Shown in pieces: positions 6,950-16,358 of a DNA stretch of 40,850 nucleotides (its first letter is position 1; each line of letters opens with the position of its first letter). The translations under genes were made by a program, and so were the position numbers. The notes beneath the pieces are model-generated. The model did not search any database. It saw nothing but the letters and a program-made list of their open reading frames with translations, and was not told where the DNA came from. Origin of the DNA: Alphaproteobacteria bacterium (GTDB lineage: Bacteria > Pseudomonadota > Alphaproteobacteria > RF32 > CAG-239); NCBI GenBank assembly GCA_017444525.1, contig JAFSWL010000004.1, positions 1-40,850 of the forward strand, read 5' to 3'.

Positions 6950-7732
6950 TTATTTTGCAGTCGCATCGGCAATCTTTTGCTTTAAGGCTTCGTTGGTGGC
7001 AAAAATACTGCATCCGTACAAAGCACTTTGCAAGTTTTCCGACCGAGTATCTGTTTCACCAATAGCAAAAACATAGCCGCCGGCTTCTTTAACCAGCAAA
7101 GTACCGGCGCTTAATGCACAAAAATCGCTTTCTACTGCAATTGCTACATCAATTTTGCCGGCTGCAACATATGCCAAATCCAACGATGTTGATCCGCTGA
7201 TTCGCAGATTAGTGCTAACGGATAAAGCGCTTTGCACTGCTTTGGCATCAGTATTAGTCGCAATCAACGCTCTTTCGGCATTTTTGCAAGCGGCAACGCG
7301 TAAACGTTCGTGGTTGCGGAAACCTTCCTTAAAAGCGCCACTGCCTTTTTCGGCAAAAAATAACTCATCATTAATCGGGCTGTAAATCACCGATGCTATG
7401 GCAATGTTGTTTTCAATCAGCGCAGCAGAAATAGCAAAAGTTGCGTTGCCGTGGGCAAAATTGTCAAAGCCGTCAATCGGACAAATGGTAAAACAATTAC
7501 CTCTTAAAACACAGTCTTGCTGTGTGCGCACAACGCTATAACCGGATTTGATTTTACTCAGCTCTTCTTGCAAAATTTTATGTGCTTTTTCATAAGAACG
7601 CAAAGCAAACGAATTATTTCCGTGCACTGAGTTCTGTAGATGCTCCAGTTCGTTAAAATCGCGTCCCAATGCCGATGCCGTTTTTTTTACAGCACCGATC
7701 ATCAGGTTTAATGTTGGGGAAGTATAAGCCAT
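6950..7732 (-). CDS. Inositol monophosphatase-family protein with degenerate active site (SuhB-like)
   Basis: The 260-residue length and fold pattern match SuhB/IMPase: a CPIDGFDNFAHG loop at residues 84-95, a GSTSLDLAYVAAGKID segment near 180-195, and FCALSAGTLLVKEAGG near 204-219. The metal ligands are damaged. The canonical DPIDGT is CPIDGF, so the first Asp (E. coli position 84) is Cys; the WDIAAG Asp is replaced (CALSAG); and no GEE motif is visible near residue 67. Phosphatase activity is therefore unlikely. In E. coli SuhB also acts in rRNA transcription antitermination independently of catalysis, so a structural role is a reasonable inference. Its ATG overlaps the efp stop by one base (TAATG), indicating translational coupling. 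Confidence 0.85.
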   Translation of the reverse strand: MAYTSPTLNLMIGAVKKTASALGRDFNELEHLQNSVHGNNSFALRSYEKAHKILQEELSKIKSGYSVVRTQQDCVLRGNCFTICPIDGFDNFAHGNATFAISAALIENNIAIASVIYSPINDELFFAEKGSGAFKEGFRNHERLRVAACKNAERALIATNTDAKAVQSALSVSTNLRISGSTSLDLAYVAAGKIDVAIAVESDFCALSAGTLLVKEAGGYVFAIGETDTRSENLQSALYGCSIFATNEALKQKIADATAK

Positions 7733-8295
7733 TATTTTGCTCTTTCCACATAGTTTGCTTCGGAAGTACCAACCACGATTTTATCGCCTACATTAATAAA
7801 CGGCGGAACACCGATGCGAACACCGTTATCCAAAATTGCCGGTTTATACGATGAAGAAACAGTCTGACCTTTCAGAGCCGGTTCGGTTTCCACCACGGTG
7901 CAAATAACCTGCAACGGTAAATCAACCGAAATCGGACGGCCGTCAATATACGAAACGCGAACTTGCATACCATCGGTCAAAAACGGACGGGAATCGCCCA
8001 AAATATCGGACGGCATTGAAAATTGTTCAAATGTATCGTTTTCCATAAAGGTTAATCCGGCGGAATCTTCAAACAAAAATTGGCAATCTCTGTCTTCCAC
8101 CATCAATTTTTCAACCGTATCTTCGGTGCGGAAACGTTCGTTGGTTTTGGTACCGGCCTCAACTTCTTTCATTTCGACCTGCATAAATGCACCGCCCTTA
8201 CCCGGCTTGATGTGTACGGCTTTGGTAATAGTCCACGGTTTACCCTTATATTCGATAACCCAACCGATTCTGATGGCTCCTGCAAGTTGTTTCAT
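7732..8295 (-). CDS. efp: Translation elongation factor P
   Basis: This 187-residue EF-P has all three beta-barrel domains. EF-P enters the ribosomal E site and relieves stalling at proline runs. The conserved loop PGKGGAF carries the lysine (residue 33) that EpmA-type enzymes beta-lysylate in species with this sequence. The C-terminal domain has the SSYKPAILDNGVRIGVPPFI segment with the usual (I/V)-P-F-(I/V)-N ending. The suhB-like gene follows in a one-base overlap; efp beside an IMPase gene is common in alphaproteobacteria. An ATG at 8295 is preceded by AGGAGA. Confidence 0.95.
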   Translation of the reverse strand: MKQLAGAIRIGWVIEYKGKPWTITKAVHIKPGKGGAFMQVEMKEVEAGTKTNERFRTEDTVEKLMVEDRDCQFLFEDSAGLTFMENDTFEQFSMPSDILGDSRPFLTDGMQVRVSYIDGRPISVDLPLQVICTVVETEPALKGQTVSSSYKPAILDNGVRIGVPPFINVGDKIVVGTSEANYVERAK

Positions 8296-8463
8296 ATTAG
8301 TATCTCCTATTCACAATTTTAAAAAAGATTGATTTATTTCAAGCGCTAAACGATTCGCTTTGATGAGCGCAACATAAAATATTTTTTTTTATTTGGCAAG
8401 TAAAATCGTGTTACCGCAGAAAAAATTTGATAGAGCGTATAGCATTAAAGAGGTACAGTCGAT
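8296..8463. other. Intergenic region upstream of efp
   Basis: AT-rich, with no open frame that I can support. It must hold the efp promoter on the minus strand, but I cannot pick a convincing -35/-10 pair. Confidence 0.3.
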
Positions 8464-8688
8464 TTATTTTCGTCTTTTCCTGTTAAACCATCTATCGGAT
8501 GCTTTTTTAGTATTCATCTGCCATAGATAATTGAACCGGTCATGGTATTCTCTAACCGTTTTTTTGTTGCGGTTGAAGAATAAACAATTCTCACTATTTT
8601 TATCACTTGCAGGTTCAGTCCAGTTATAACTACCGGTCATTGCATTATTAAAATCAAATACAGCAAATATTAAATTCTCCTGAGAAAC
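8464..8688 (-). pseudogene. Phospholipase D-type (HKD) nuclease, C-terminal fragment
   Basis: The minus strand reads in one frame through ENLIFAVFDFNNAMTGSYNWT, then ASDKNSENCLFF, then a Y-x-x-x-F-x-x-LW segment, ending in a basic tail. This is the C-terminal half of bacterial PLD-like endonucleases (typically HHKFxIID-x-x-x-V-x-TGSYNWT-x-x-A-x-x-N-x-EN). The histidine and lysine of the second HKD motif fall at or before the break, and the N-terminal half is absent. No start or ribosome site is visible, so this is debris rather than a working enzyme. Confidence 0.65.
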
Positions 8689-8989
8689 TGGCTAAAGCCT
8701 TAAACGGAATAAATTTTAAGAATGATACTTCATCTGTACTCGCAAACAATATTGCCACTATCATAGAACGGACTAAAAATGAAGATATTTTAAAAGTATT
8801 AATGCAAAAAAGAAGCATATGGTGTTTGGGATTATAAGCATATCAGAAGCTCTTAAAACAGAAGAAAAAATTAAAAAATCCACTCAAAAAATTGCTAAAA
8901 CAGTAAATATTTTATCCGATTCCGAGAAGAAATCTCCTTCCGGAAAGCCTCCGCGTTTCACAGAAGCGAAGAACAAGCAATATGCGTAG
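8661..8989 (+). pseudogene. Broken coding remnant, plus strand
   Basis: One frame runs open for about 50 codons (SPEKLAKALNGINF onward) until a stop near 8836. A second frame then opens at an ATG at 8819 and continues for 56 codons to 8989 (SISEALKTEEKIKK onward). Both halves look like real helical, lysine-rich protein, and a one- or two-base shift would join them. I do not recognise the family. It abuts the PLD fragment, suggesting an ancient insertion or deletion here. Confidence 0.45.
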
Positions 8990-8999
8990 AACAATACAT

Positions 9000-9524
9000 T
9001 CAGCTTTGCTTTTTTTCTAAATATTTTACATCATCCAAAATGATGAAATCGGCATTGAGGGCGGAGAAATCGCAATCATCTTCAATTTGCGCCGCGTTCT
9101 GAATCAAAAACAGCTCGGCATACCAATCAAGCAACTCTTTATTGGATTCAAAACCGTCTTTCCAAAACTTAAAAATCACAAAATCCGGCTCACATTCGCT
9201 GATAATCATCGCCTCATGTCGCCGGTTACGCGTTATCACGCCAAGCGTTGCCTTCGGTGCTTTTTTCTGTACTTCTTTAATCAGTTTCTGTGGTTTTTCC
9301 GCTTTTATGGTATTTAAAATCAGCCCGTCAGGCTTATATTGCAAATAAAAATCGAGTGCATTTTCGCCGTCTGCCAATACCAACTTATCGGTCGCCTGTG
9401 CCTTTTTGATAAATTCGAAAGCAAACTCCGGCGAAGTCGTATCCGGCAAAATAAAACAGCCGATTTCGGCGCAATTTAATAACTTAAAATTTTCTTGCGT
9501 AATTCTGATGATAAAGTTTTGCAT
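9000..9524 (-). CDS. ThiE/TenI-like TIM-barrel protein of uncertain function
   Basis: This 174-residue protein has alternating strands and helices and a pattern like thiamine-phosphate synthase and its paralogues: KPDGLILNTI where the family has GADGVHL, ATLGVITRN-R for the phosphate-binding SxH strand, and CEPDFVIFKFW for GADYV-x-x-GP. The key ThiE residues (the QLR/DD pair and the phosphate-binding GPIF loop) are not evident and it is shorter than true ThiE, so enzymatic thiamine synthesis is unlikely. It is transcribed toward the debris at 8.5-9.0 kb. No clear ribosome site was found. Confidence 0.55.
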   Translation of the reverse strand: MQNFIIRITQENFKLLNCAEIGCFILPDTTSPEFAFEFIKKAQATDKLVLADGENALDFYLQYKPDGLILNTIKAEKPQKLIKEVQKKAPKATLGVITRNRRHEAMIISECEPDFVIFKFWKDGFESNKELLDWYAELFLIQNAAQIEDDCDFSALNADFIILDDVKYLEKKQS

Positions 9525-9603
9525 TTTTATAATCTTTGTGCTAAAGGTGTTAATAATGAGATTAAATATACAACAATTTTAGATAAAAGGAAGTGTTTTT
9601 ATT

Positions 9604-10263
9604 ATGGGTATGGAAAATATGGAACAAAGCCGCAATTCTCTTATTCGTTTGAACAATGCAATTGATGAGCTGTATAACGTTATCGGACAGCAGAAACAAC
9701 GTTCTGCTCAAGCTTTGGATGAACAGAAAAAACACAAAGATGCCGCTGAAGCAAAAGTGGCGGTTTTGGAGTCACAGTTACAGGCTTTGAGTGATGAAAA
9801 AGATAAATTGCAAGTGGAATTGATTGCCGCTCAAAACAATACCGAAGCAGAAAACAAAATCAAAGAATTACAAGCTGAAGCCGAGTCCCGTAATAATAAG
9901 ATGAACGGTTTGCAAACCGAAATTCAAAATTTAAACACTGCATTGAGCAATCGTAAAGCGCAAATAGAGGAATTTACCGCCAAAAACGATGATTTAAGAC
10001 AACAGCTCGATGCAGCGCATAATCGTATTGCTGAGCTTGAAAGTGCCGCAAATGCAGCCAACAATGCCGATACACAAATTCAGGCTCGTTTGGATGAGGC
10101 TTTGCGGCAAAAAGATGAATTGGCACAGAATTATCAGCAAGCAGAACAAAAGCTTGCCGAAATGCAACAAACAATTACTCAAACAACCGAAAACATCGAT
10201 GATGTTGTCGCCAGACTGGAAAAGGTGTTAGAAGAAAATGGGGCAAGTAACAATAACAATTGA
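9604..10263 (+). CDS. Coiled-coil protein upstream of zapA (DUF4164-like)
   Basis: This 219-residue protein is almost entirely coiled coil from about residue 8 to 205, rich in Gln, Glu, Lys and Ala with heptad spacing, and ends in an Asn-rich tail. In alphaproteobacteria a DUF4164 coiled-coil gene commonly sits directly before zapA. Its 3' end overlaps zapA by 26 bases, so the two are translated together. A divisome-scaffold role like ZapB's is an inference from this pairing. It is longer than the usual DUF4164 protein of about 80-100 residues. AAGGAAG lies 11 bases before the ATG. Confidence 0.7.
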   Translation: MGMENMEQSRNSLIRLNNAIDELYNVIGQQKQRSAQALDEQKKHKDAAEAKVAVLESQLQALSDEKDKLQVELIAAQNNTEAENKIKELQAEAESRNNKMNGLQTEIQNLNTALSNRKAQIEEFTAKNDDLRQQLDAAHNRIAELESAANAANNADTQIQARLDEALRQKDELAQNYQQAEQKLAEMQQTITQTTENIDDVVARLEKVLEENGASNNNN

Positions 10264-10555
10264 TAAGCGTGAGTATGTGATTGCTTGCGGAGATGGGCAA
10301 GAGGCGCATATTATGAAGCTATCGCGCATTTTGGATGAGAAGGCTAAGCAGCTTTCTGCCAATTCGGCAACAATTAATGAAAATATGAAATTGGCAATGG
10401 TTGGTTTGCTTTTGGCAGATGAGCTCTCAGATATTACCAACGGCAGAGCAGTTGAATTTGATGCACCGGATAAATTACAAAAAGCTGATGCAGAAACATC
10501 CAGAATTATTGATGCGCAAACCGCAAAAATTATTCAGATAATGCAAAGTATCTGA
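10238..10555 (+). CDS. zapA: Cell division protein ZapA
   Basis: A 105-residue protein that bundles FtsZ filaments at the division ring. The N-terminal half (VTITIDKREYVIACGDGQEAHI) matches the ZapA globular head with the GDGQE-x-H motif, followed by LSRILDEKAKQL. The C-terminal half is a helix for dimer and tetramer formation. It starts inside the preceding coiled-coil gene, and the 6S RNA gene follows, an order kept widely in proteobacteria. Confidence 0.9.
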   Translation: MGQVTITIDKREYVIACGDGQEAHIMKLSRILDEKAKQLSANSATINENMKLAMVGLLLADELSDITNGRAVEFDAPDKLQKADAETSRIIDAQTAKIIQIMQSI

Positions 10556-10593
10556 TTTGCACTATTTTGGCGACTTTTGTCCGTTTTTTTTGC

Positions 10594-10622
10594 TTGTAAA
10601 ACGAAAAGCTTTGTGTTATGTT
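10594..10622 (+). promoter_or_regulatory. Probable 6S RNA promoter
   Basis: TTGTAA at 10594-10599 and TATGTT at 10617-10622 are separated by 17 bases. The predicted start, near 10629, fits the 5' end of the 6S RNA. Confidence 0.6.
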
Positions 10623-10629
10623 TAAAACA

Positions 10630-10797
10630 TAGATAGGAAGACTGTCTGACGCGTATTAACCGCATGTCTCTCGAGCCAACATTACTATTTAGGGAGCTGT
10701 CTCTGTCCGGATCGTGGTCCGGTTATATGGCACCCACCTTAACGCAAGCGGTTCGGTCTGAATGTAAGAGGATACGGTCAGACGGTTTTCTCTTTTT
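10630..10797 (+). ncRNA. ssrS: 6S RNA
   Basis: Evidence is structural and positional. ACTGTCTGAC at 10641-10650 pairs base for base (one G-U) with GTCAGACGGT at 10777-10786, giving the long closing stem. Between them lies a mostly helical, GC-richer segment with the open central bubble expected of 6S. The gene directly follows zapA, the classical ssrS position, and ends in TTTTCTCTTTTT. 6S RNA mimics an open promoter and sequesters housekeeping RNA polymerase in slow growth. The ends are estimates. Short open frames across it are chance. Confidence 0.85.
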
Positions 10798-10804
10798 AAA
10801 TATC

Positions 10805-11893
10805 CTATTGTATGCGATCGAAATTTATGCGCGGATCGACCAGAGAGTAGGTTAAATCACTTATAAGTTTCAGCACCAATCCGAGCAACCCGAAAATGTA
10901 GAGAGTTCCGAACACCACCGGATAATCGCGAGTGGTAATGGCCTCATAGCCGAGCAGACCTAAACCGTTAAGCGAAAAAATCACCTCAATCAGCAGTGAG
11001 CCGGTAAACAGCATCTTGATTAAAAGGGATGGGAATCCGGCAATAATAATCAGCATAGCATTGCGAAAAACGTGCCCGTATAAAATTTTATTTTCCGGCA
11101 CCCCTTTGGCCCGAGCCGTCAAAACATATTGCTTATTTATCTCATCCAAAAATGAGTTTTTGGTCAGCATGGTCAAACCGGCAAAACCGCCAATGACGAT
11201 TGTCAGCACCGGCAAAGTGATGTGCCGAAAATAATCCAAAATTTTTGCTCCTAACGTCAGCGTATCCCAATTGTCAGAAACCAATCCTCGTAGCGGGAAC
11301 CACTGCCAATATACACCGCCGGCAAAAAATACGATGAAGAAAACAGCCAGCAAAAACACCGGCATCGCCGAGCCCACCACAATCATAAACGAAGTAATTG
11401 TATCGAATTTCGAGCCGTCTTTTTGGGCCTTGCGGATGCCTAAAGGAATGGCAATCAGATAAATAATCAGAGTTGACCATAAACCGAGTGAAATCGAAAC
11501 AGGCAACCGCTCTTTAATCAGTTCGGTAATACTTTTGTCGCGGTAATAACTTTTGCCGAAATCAAAACAAAGATAATCTTTCAGCATTTTACCGTAGCGA
11601 TAGTACCATGGTTTATCGAATCCGAATTGTTGTTCCAGTGCTTTGATTAAATCTTCAGGTACTCCTTGTGCACCCACGTATTTTGAGGAAGATGATTCTG
11701 AGTTAGTACTGTTTGTTACTTCGGCCGTGCCGGTAATTTGCGATTTGGCATCGGTATTCATGCCGCGGTATTGTGCCAAAACATAATCAACCGGTCCGCC
11801 CGGCGCAAGTTGAATAATGGCAAAATTGACCGTAATAATCCCCCACAAGGTAAACGGAATAAGCAACAAACGTTTTAATATATACCGCTGCAT
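10805..11893 (-). CDS. yejB: YejB-type ABC transporter permease
   Basis: This 362-residue inner-membrane protein has about six spans. It begins [19 protein letters not shown], then [16 protein letters not shown], the typical start of YejB/DppB-type permeases, followed by a periplasmic loop including [18 protein letters not shown]. The [22 protein letters not shown] segment is the EAA motif that contacts the ATPase. Known YejABEF imports peptides and microcin C-like compounds. It lies one base after yejA. No yejE or yejF follows: the next feature is 6S RNA on the other strand, so these subunits must come from elsewhere. Confidence 0.9.
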   Translation of the reverse strand: MQRYILKRLLLIPFTLWGIITVNFAIIQLAPGGPVDYVLAQYRGMNTDAKSQITGTAEVTNSTNSESSSSKYVGAQGVPEDLIKALEQQFGFDKPWYYRYGKMLKDYLCFDFGKSYYRDKSITELIKERLPVSISLGLWSTLIIYLIAIPLGIRKAQKDGSKFDTITSFMIVVGSAMPVFLLAVFFIVFFAGGVYWQWFPLRGLVSDNWDTLTLGAKILDYFRHITLPVLTIVIGGFAGLTMLTKNSFLDEINKQYVLTARAKGVPENKILYGHVFRNAMLIIIAGFPSLLIKMLFTGSLLIEVIFSLNGLGLLGYEAITTRDYPVVFGTLYIFGLLGLVLKLISDLTYSLVDPRINFDRIQ

Positions 11894-11894
11894 A

Positions 11895-13688
11895 TTATTT
11901 CTCCTTTATCCACCAACTTAATGGCTGAAAACCAACTTTTATATCAGTTTGCGGCTGCCCGAATTTATCACGATAAGCTACCCGAGAATAAGGCGAGTAC
12001 CACTGAAAAATCATGTAGTTCTCATGTAGAAGCACTCGGTCAAGAGCTTTTACGTGGGCAATATAGTCCTCTTTTTCTTGTGCTGATACTAGGCCTTCAA
12101 TCAGAGCATCAACCACTTCGTTTTTGATACCGATAATATTGTTGCTACCTTTAATGTCTGCGGATTTTGAGCCCCAATAATCACGTTGCTCGTTACCGGG
12201 CATTTGAGATACGCGGTATGAAACGATTGCCATGTCAAAATCGAAATTATCAAGCCGATTTTTAAAAATATTTACTTCTAAGTTGCGAAATACCGCTTTA
12301 ATGCCGATTTTGCGCAAATTTTCAATAAATGGCAGCATTACCTTGGTAAAAGTTGCGCCGTTGGCTGAATTACTTAAGATTTCTATTTCCAACGGTTTGC
12401 CGGTTTGCAAATTGGTCATTTTGCCGTCAATAAAGTCGTATCCGGCTTCTTTTAAGAGAGCAACGGCTGCTTTAAGATTTTCGCGCGAATCATAGATGTC
12501 GGGATTAGTGGTGAGCTTGTAAGGTTCGGTAAACACTTCCTTCGGCAATTTATCGCAATATTGCTCCAAAATTTTCAGTTCGCGTCCATCAGGCAATCCG
12601 GTTGCTTCCATTCCGGTATTGGTAAAATAGCTGAATAAACGACGGTATTGATTATAAAACAGTTTTTCGTTTGCCCATTCAAAGTTGAAGGCAAGATCAA
12701 TAGCTTTACGGACACGGCGATCTTGGAATTTGTCGCGTCTGACATTATAGGCAAAGTTTTGCAAAATGGCCGGATTGTTGTGTTCTATATTTTCTTTTTT
12801 GATTGCTCCCGATTTGATTAAGTCATTATCATATCCGGTCATCCAAATTTTTGCGATATATTCCTCTCTGGCATCAATATTTCCCGAAAACAGAGCTTGC
12901 AAAGTAACGGTGGTATCTTGATAATAGTCATAACGAATGGTGTCAAAATTGTTGAAACCGCGCTGAGTAGGCAAATCTTTACCCCAATAATCCGGATTTT
13001 TTTGCAATTCCACATATTTATTTACCTGAAAATCTTTAACCACGTATGGACCGCTGCCGAGTGGAACCTGCAAAGTAGGTTTATCAAATTCACGTCCATC
13101 CCAATCTTTTTTCGAAAAGATTGCGAACTGAGCTAAAATCATCGGTAATTCTTTATTGTTTGAATCTTCCTTAAAATAAAAACGCACTTCATGTTCGTTG
13201 ATTTTTTCAACCCTATCGACATCAGCGTAATATACTTTGTAAATAGGCGTTCCTTTTTCCATAATAGAATTAAAACCGAAAACTACGTCATCAGCGGTTA
13301 CCGGTGAACCATCGGAGAATTTTGCCGCTTTGTTTAAGATGAAACCGATATAAGACTTGTCTGCCGGCATATCAAATTTTTCGGCCAAAAGCGGATATAC
13401 CGTGAACGGGTCATCAGTCGGAGAAGTTCCCAGTGTCTCAAAACTGAGGCCTGCCACAAAAGTTGCGGCTACACCTTTGAAAATGTAAGGATTAAAGTTA
13501 TCAAATGTGCCGTATGCCGGTAAAACAATTTTACCGCCTTGCGGTGCGTCGGGGTTGACGTAAGAGAACGCTTTGAAATTGCTGTCGTACTTTGCTTCTT
13601 CATATAAAGCTATACGATCAGATATTTTAGCTTCGGCGCATGCAACACCGCATAGCCAAATAAGACTAGCTGCTATAATTGTTTTCAT
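11895..13688 (-). CDS. yejA: YejA-type extracellular solute-binding protein (SBP family 5)
   Basis: This 597-residue periplasmic binding protein has a signal peptide ([20 protein letters not shown]), an early [26 protein letters not shown] segment characteristic of YejA, and [15 protein letters not shown] near the C terminus. The family binds oligopeptides for import through YejBEF. The ATG at 13688 is chosen because the signal peptide starts there; the frame is open farther upstream but overlaps the previous gene. It overlaps that gene's end by 23 bases and yejB follows at once, giving a three-gene operon. Confidence 0.9.
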   Translation of the reverse strand: MKTIIAASLIWLCGVACAEAKISDRIALYEEAKYDSNFKAFSYVNPDAPQGGKIVLPAYGTFDNFNPYIFKGVAATFVAGLSFETLGTSPTDDPFTVYPLLAEKFDMPADKSYIGFILNKAAKFSDGSPVTADDVVFGFNSIMEKGTPIYKVYYADVDRVEKINEHEVRFYFKEDSNNKELPMILAQFAIFSKKDWDGREFDKPTLQVPLGSGPYVVKDFQVNKYVELQKNPDYWGKDLPTQRGFNNFDTIRYDYYQDTTVTLQALFSGNIDAREEYIAKIWMTGYDNDLIKSGAIKKENIEHNNPAILQNFAYNVRRDKFQDRRVRKAIDLAFNFEWANEKLFYNQYRRLFSYFTNTGMEATGLPDGRELKILEQYCDKLPKEVFTEPYKLTTNPDIYDSRENLKAAVALLKEAGYDFIDGKMTNLQTGKPLEIEILSNSANGATFTKVMLPFIENLRKIGIKAVFRNLEVNIFKNRLDNFDFDMAIVSYRVSQMPGNEQRDYWGSKSADIKGSNNIIGIKNEVVDALIEGLVSAQEKEDYIAHVKALDRVLLHENYMIFQWYSPYSRVAYRDKFGQPQTDIKVGFQPLSWWIKEK

Positions 13689-15024
13689 CTGTCCACCCGC
13701 CGAAAGGGTATACCAAATCTTCGTCTTTTTCTTCTTGATGCTGTGGCTGCGATACTGGAACAGATTGCTCCGGACGAGCATTTGCGTCAGCCACAACTGT
13801 CTGTTCGGAAGTACTCGAATATAGTGCAGATGTTGTCGATTTGATTTCGTTTTGCGAACGCAATGTATTTAGTGTGTTTTGCAAATTTCCGAAAGATGTG
13901 GTAGTTGTTTCCATACGAGGTTCTGTGGAAACAGTCGGTTCATTTGACGTATCAAAAACCGGTTCTGAAGGCAAAGAAGGCTCGTGAGCCGTGAACGGCG
14001 AATCCATGGAAGTACCGTTAAATCCTTTATGCAAAGCCTGAAAGAACGGATCCTGTTCTACTTCATCATTGTTATAATCAGATTCTGTATGCCGCGAGCG
14101 GAAAGGATTGAAACGGGTAAAAAAAGATGGACGTTTGTTTTTAGGTTCATATTCATCATCAGTGCGCTGATCTTCTATTTCATCATCGTTGCGGTCGACA
14201 TTGACTATGGTTTCATTAGCTTTCGGTTCCTCCATATTGGCAAGTTTAAGAACTGAAGCGTAATCGTTATTTTTATGTTCGGTTGGTGTCGAATGCAGTG
14301 AACGCTCTGCTATATTGGAGGACAAACTTTTTATTCCGTCGCTGAGAGGGGCAATAATGGAATATACTTTGCCGTAAACGCCGCTTTCAATCATACTTAA
14401 GAATATACGATCATGATCATGTTTTTCAAGCATCTGCAGCAAATTTTGGTAGCGGGCGCAAAATTCGAGCAGAGATCCGCGGAATACCTTATCACGATTG
14501 GCTTTTTCGCGCACCCAAGCATCAAAAGTACTTTGATTTTTGCTGGCATCCAAAATAGCTTTGCCGAGAGACCATTTTTCACCGCGTTTTACACGCTGCC
14601 ACAATAAGTCAAGTTGTGCGGAAGAAGCAATATTGCAACGCTGAATAATTTCGCTCAAAGTTTCATTCATGTCCTGAATGAAAATATCAAATTTATTTAA
14701 GACGAATCCATCTTTTATTTCGTGTTCAGCATCAAGCATAACTCGAACAACCAGATCGGTATAATCCTGATTTTTTTGCAATTGCGTAAGCAATTCCGAA
14801 TGTTTGCGTAAAGTATCACGGTTAGATAAATATTGATTGAGATAACCAAACATCATCCAAATTACCAATATAGGCAATACCGAAATGGCCAGCAAAATAA
14901 GGATGGTTTGCGGCTCTTGCTCAAACAAGTGAGCATCGGCCAGCTGAGTATGGGTAAACATAATCGAATAAATCAGCCATATTGCCGAAGAAAACACGGC
15001 GGAAACAAACATAAAAAACAGCAT
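13666..15024 (-). CDS. Membrane-anchored protein of unknown function
   Basis: This 452-residue protein has two membrane spans at the N terminus (about residues 1-24 and 41-62), a helical cytoplasmic domain to about residue 230 with conserved-looking Trp and Leu positions, and a long polar, disordered C-terminal region rich in Ser, Thr, Glu and Pro. I do not recognise a domain. AAAGGT precedes the ATG. Its 3' end overlaps yejA, so it may be co-expressed with the transporter, though a functional link is only suggested by position. Confidence 0.65.
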   Translation of the reverse strand: MLFFMFVSAVFSSAIWLIYSIMFTHTQLADAHLFEQEPQTILILLAISVLPILVIWMMFGYLNQYLSNRDTLRKHSELLTQLQKNQDYTDLVVRVMLDAEHEIKDGFVLNKFDIFIQDMNETLSEIIQRCNIASSAQLDLLWQRVKRGEKWSLGKAILDASKNQSTFDAWVREKANRDKVFRGSLLEFCARYQNLLQMLEKHDHDRIFLSMIESGVYGKVYSIIAPLSDGIKSLSSNIAERSLHSTPTEHKNNDYASVLKLANMEEPKANETIVNVDRNDDEIEDQRTDDEYEPKNKRPSFFTRFNPFRSRHTESDYNNDEVEQDPFFQALHKGFNGTSMDSPFTAHEPSLPSEPVFDTSNEPTVSTEPRMETTTTSFGNLQNTLNTLRSQNEIKSTTSALYSSTSEQTVVADANARPEQSVPVSQPQHQEEKDEDLVYPFGGWTDENNYSS

Positions 15025-15188
15025 CTTGATACCTTTGTTATTAAAAATATTTCTAAATTACGCATATTATATCTGTAATTCCCAAATTTTTTATTAAAAA
15101 AAGCGGAATGATTAACAGATTAAAAATTAAAGCTAAACATTTGCAAAAAATGTGTTAAACTGTCGCCGTAATTTTGATGAGGTAAAAA

Positions 15189-16175
15189 ATGAGCGATACG
15201 GAAAATTTTGTTCTTGATTTTGAAAAAACCATCGTGGAAATAGAAGAAAAAATCAACCATCTGCAATCTATGGCGCATACCGAGGATTTGGATATCAGTC
15301 GCGAAATCAAAAAATTGCAGAAACATTTGCAAACTCATACGGAGCATGTTTATCGCCATTTGACTCCGTGGCAAAAAGCACAAATAGCACGGCATCCGCA
15401 GCGTCCGCATTGTATTGATTATATCAAAGTACTGATTACTGATTTTACCCCGTTGGCCGGAGACAGACGCTTTGGAGATGATGCGGCAATGGTATGCGGT
15501 TTGGGTACGTTTGAAAATATACCGGTTGTTGTCATCGGACAGGAAAAGGGCAATGATTTGGATTCCCGCATAAAGTATAATTTCGGAATGGCTAAACCGG
15601 AAGGATATCGCAAGGCTCAGCGCCTTATGGATATGGCAGAAAAATTTAAATTGCCGGTTTTGAGTTTTGTTGATACGGCCGGTGCGTATCCGGGAGTTGA
15701 TGCCGAAGCCAGAGGGCAAGCAGAAGCTATTGCCTCATCTATAGAAAAATGTCTGCAAATTAAAACCCCGATTATTGCTACGGTTATAGGTGAGGGCGGT
15801 TCCGGTGGCGCAATTGCCATCGCAGTGGCCGATAAAGTGTTGATGTTGGAACATTCCATTTATTCGGTAATTTCACCTGAGGGGTGCGCTTCTATTTTGT
15901 GGCGTTCTGCGGATAAAACCAAGGAAGCAACCGAAGCATTGCATCTGACTGCACAAGATTTGAAAAATTTGGGAATTATTGATGAAATTGTACCGGAGCC
16001 TGTTGGCGGGGCTCACCGCAACCCACAGGAAACAATTGAAAATCTACGTACGGCTCTCAAGCGAAATCTGCAGGATTTGTCGGCAATAGGCTATGATAAA
16101 CTCAAAAAGCAGCGTACCGAAAAATTTATGAAAATAGGTTCGCAATTTGTGGAAGTAAAAAAGGCTAAAGGGTGA
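15189..16175 (+). CDS. accA: Acetyl-CoA carboxylase carboxyltransferase subunit alpha
   Basis: This 328-residue, full-length AccA forms, with AccD, the enzyme moving carboxyl from biotin to acetyl-CoA to give malonyl-CoA for fatty-acid synthesis. The crotonase-fold hallmarks are present: FGMAKPEGYRKAQRLMDMAEKF, SFVDTAGAYPGVDAEARGQ, IGEGGSGGAIAIAVADKV and YSVISPEGCASILW. GAGG lies before the ATG. A good terminator follows at 16213. The gene is divergent from the membrane-protein-yejAB operon. Confidence 0.97.
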   Translation: MSDTENFVLDFEKTIVEIEEKINHLQSMAHTEDLDISREIKKLQKHLQTHTEHVYRHLTPWQKAQIARHPQRPHCIDYIKVLITDFTPLAGDRRFGDDAAMVCGLGTFENIPVVVIGQEKGNDLDSRIKYNFGMAKPEGYRKAQRLMDMAEKFKLPVLSFVDTAGAYPGVDAEARGQAEAIASSIEKCLQIKTPIIATVIGEGGSGGAIAIAVADKVLMLEHSIYSVISPEGCASILWRSADKTKEATEALHLTAQDLKNLGIIDEIVPEPVGGAHRNPQETIENLRTALKRNLQDLSAIGYDKLKKQRTEKFMKIGSQFVEVKKAKG

Positions 16176-16212
16176 GCTGCAAATATACTGTTTTTATAAT
16201 ATGTCGAAACAA

Positions 16213-16241
16213 AACACGGCAGAGGTAGCTGTGTTTTTTTT
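16213..16241 (+). terminator. Terminator after accA
   Basis: AACACGGC (16213-16220) pairs with GCTGTGTT (16228-16235, one G-U) around a seven-base loop, followed by a T-run. Confidence 0.85.
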
Positions 16242-16292
16242 CTATTTTACAGATAGTTAGAAGATGTTTGCCGTTATTTTTTAATATGTATG

Positions 16293-16320
16293 TTGACAAA
16301 TTGAGAAAATCAATTATAAT
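16293..16320 (+). promoter_or_regulatory. Sigma-70 promoter, near consensus
   Basis: A perfect TTGACA at 16293-16298 and a perfect TATAAT at 16315-16320 are 16 bases apart. Transcription would begin near 16327 and give a leader of about 30 bases before the 16359 ATG. Confidence 0.85.
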
Positions 16321-16358
16321 TGCGCTGTAATATTTTATTATTAATTAATTTTTTGCTT

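Noticed and set aside
10664-10855. A 63-codon open frame on the plus strand
   Set aside because: It lies inside the paired structure of the 6S RNA and runs into the yejB 3' end; no ribosome site.
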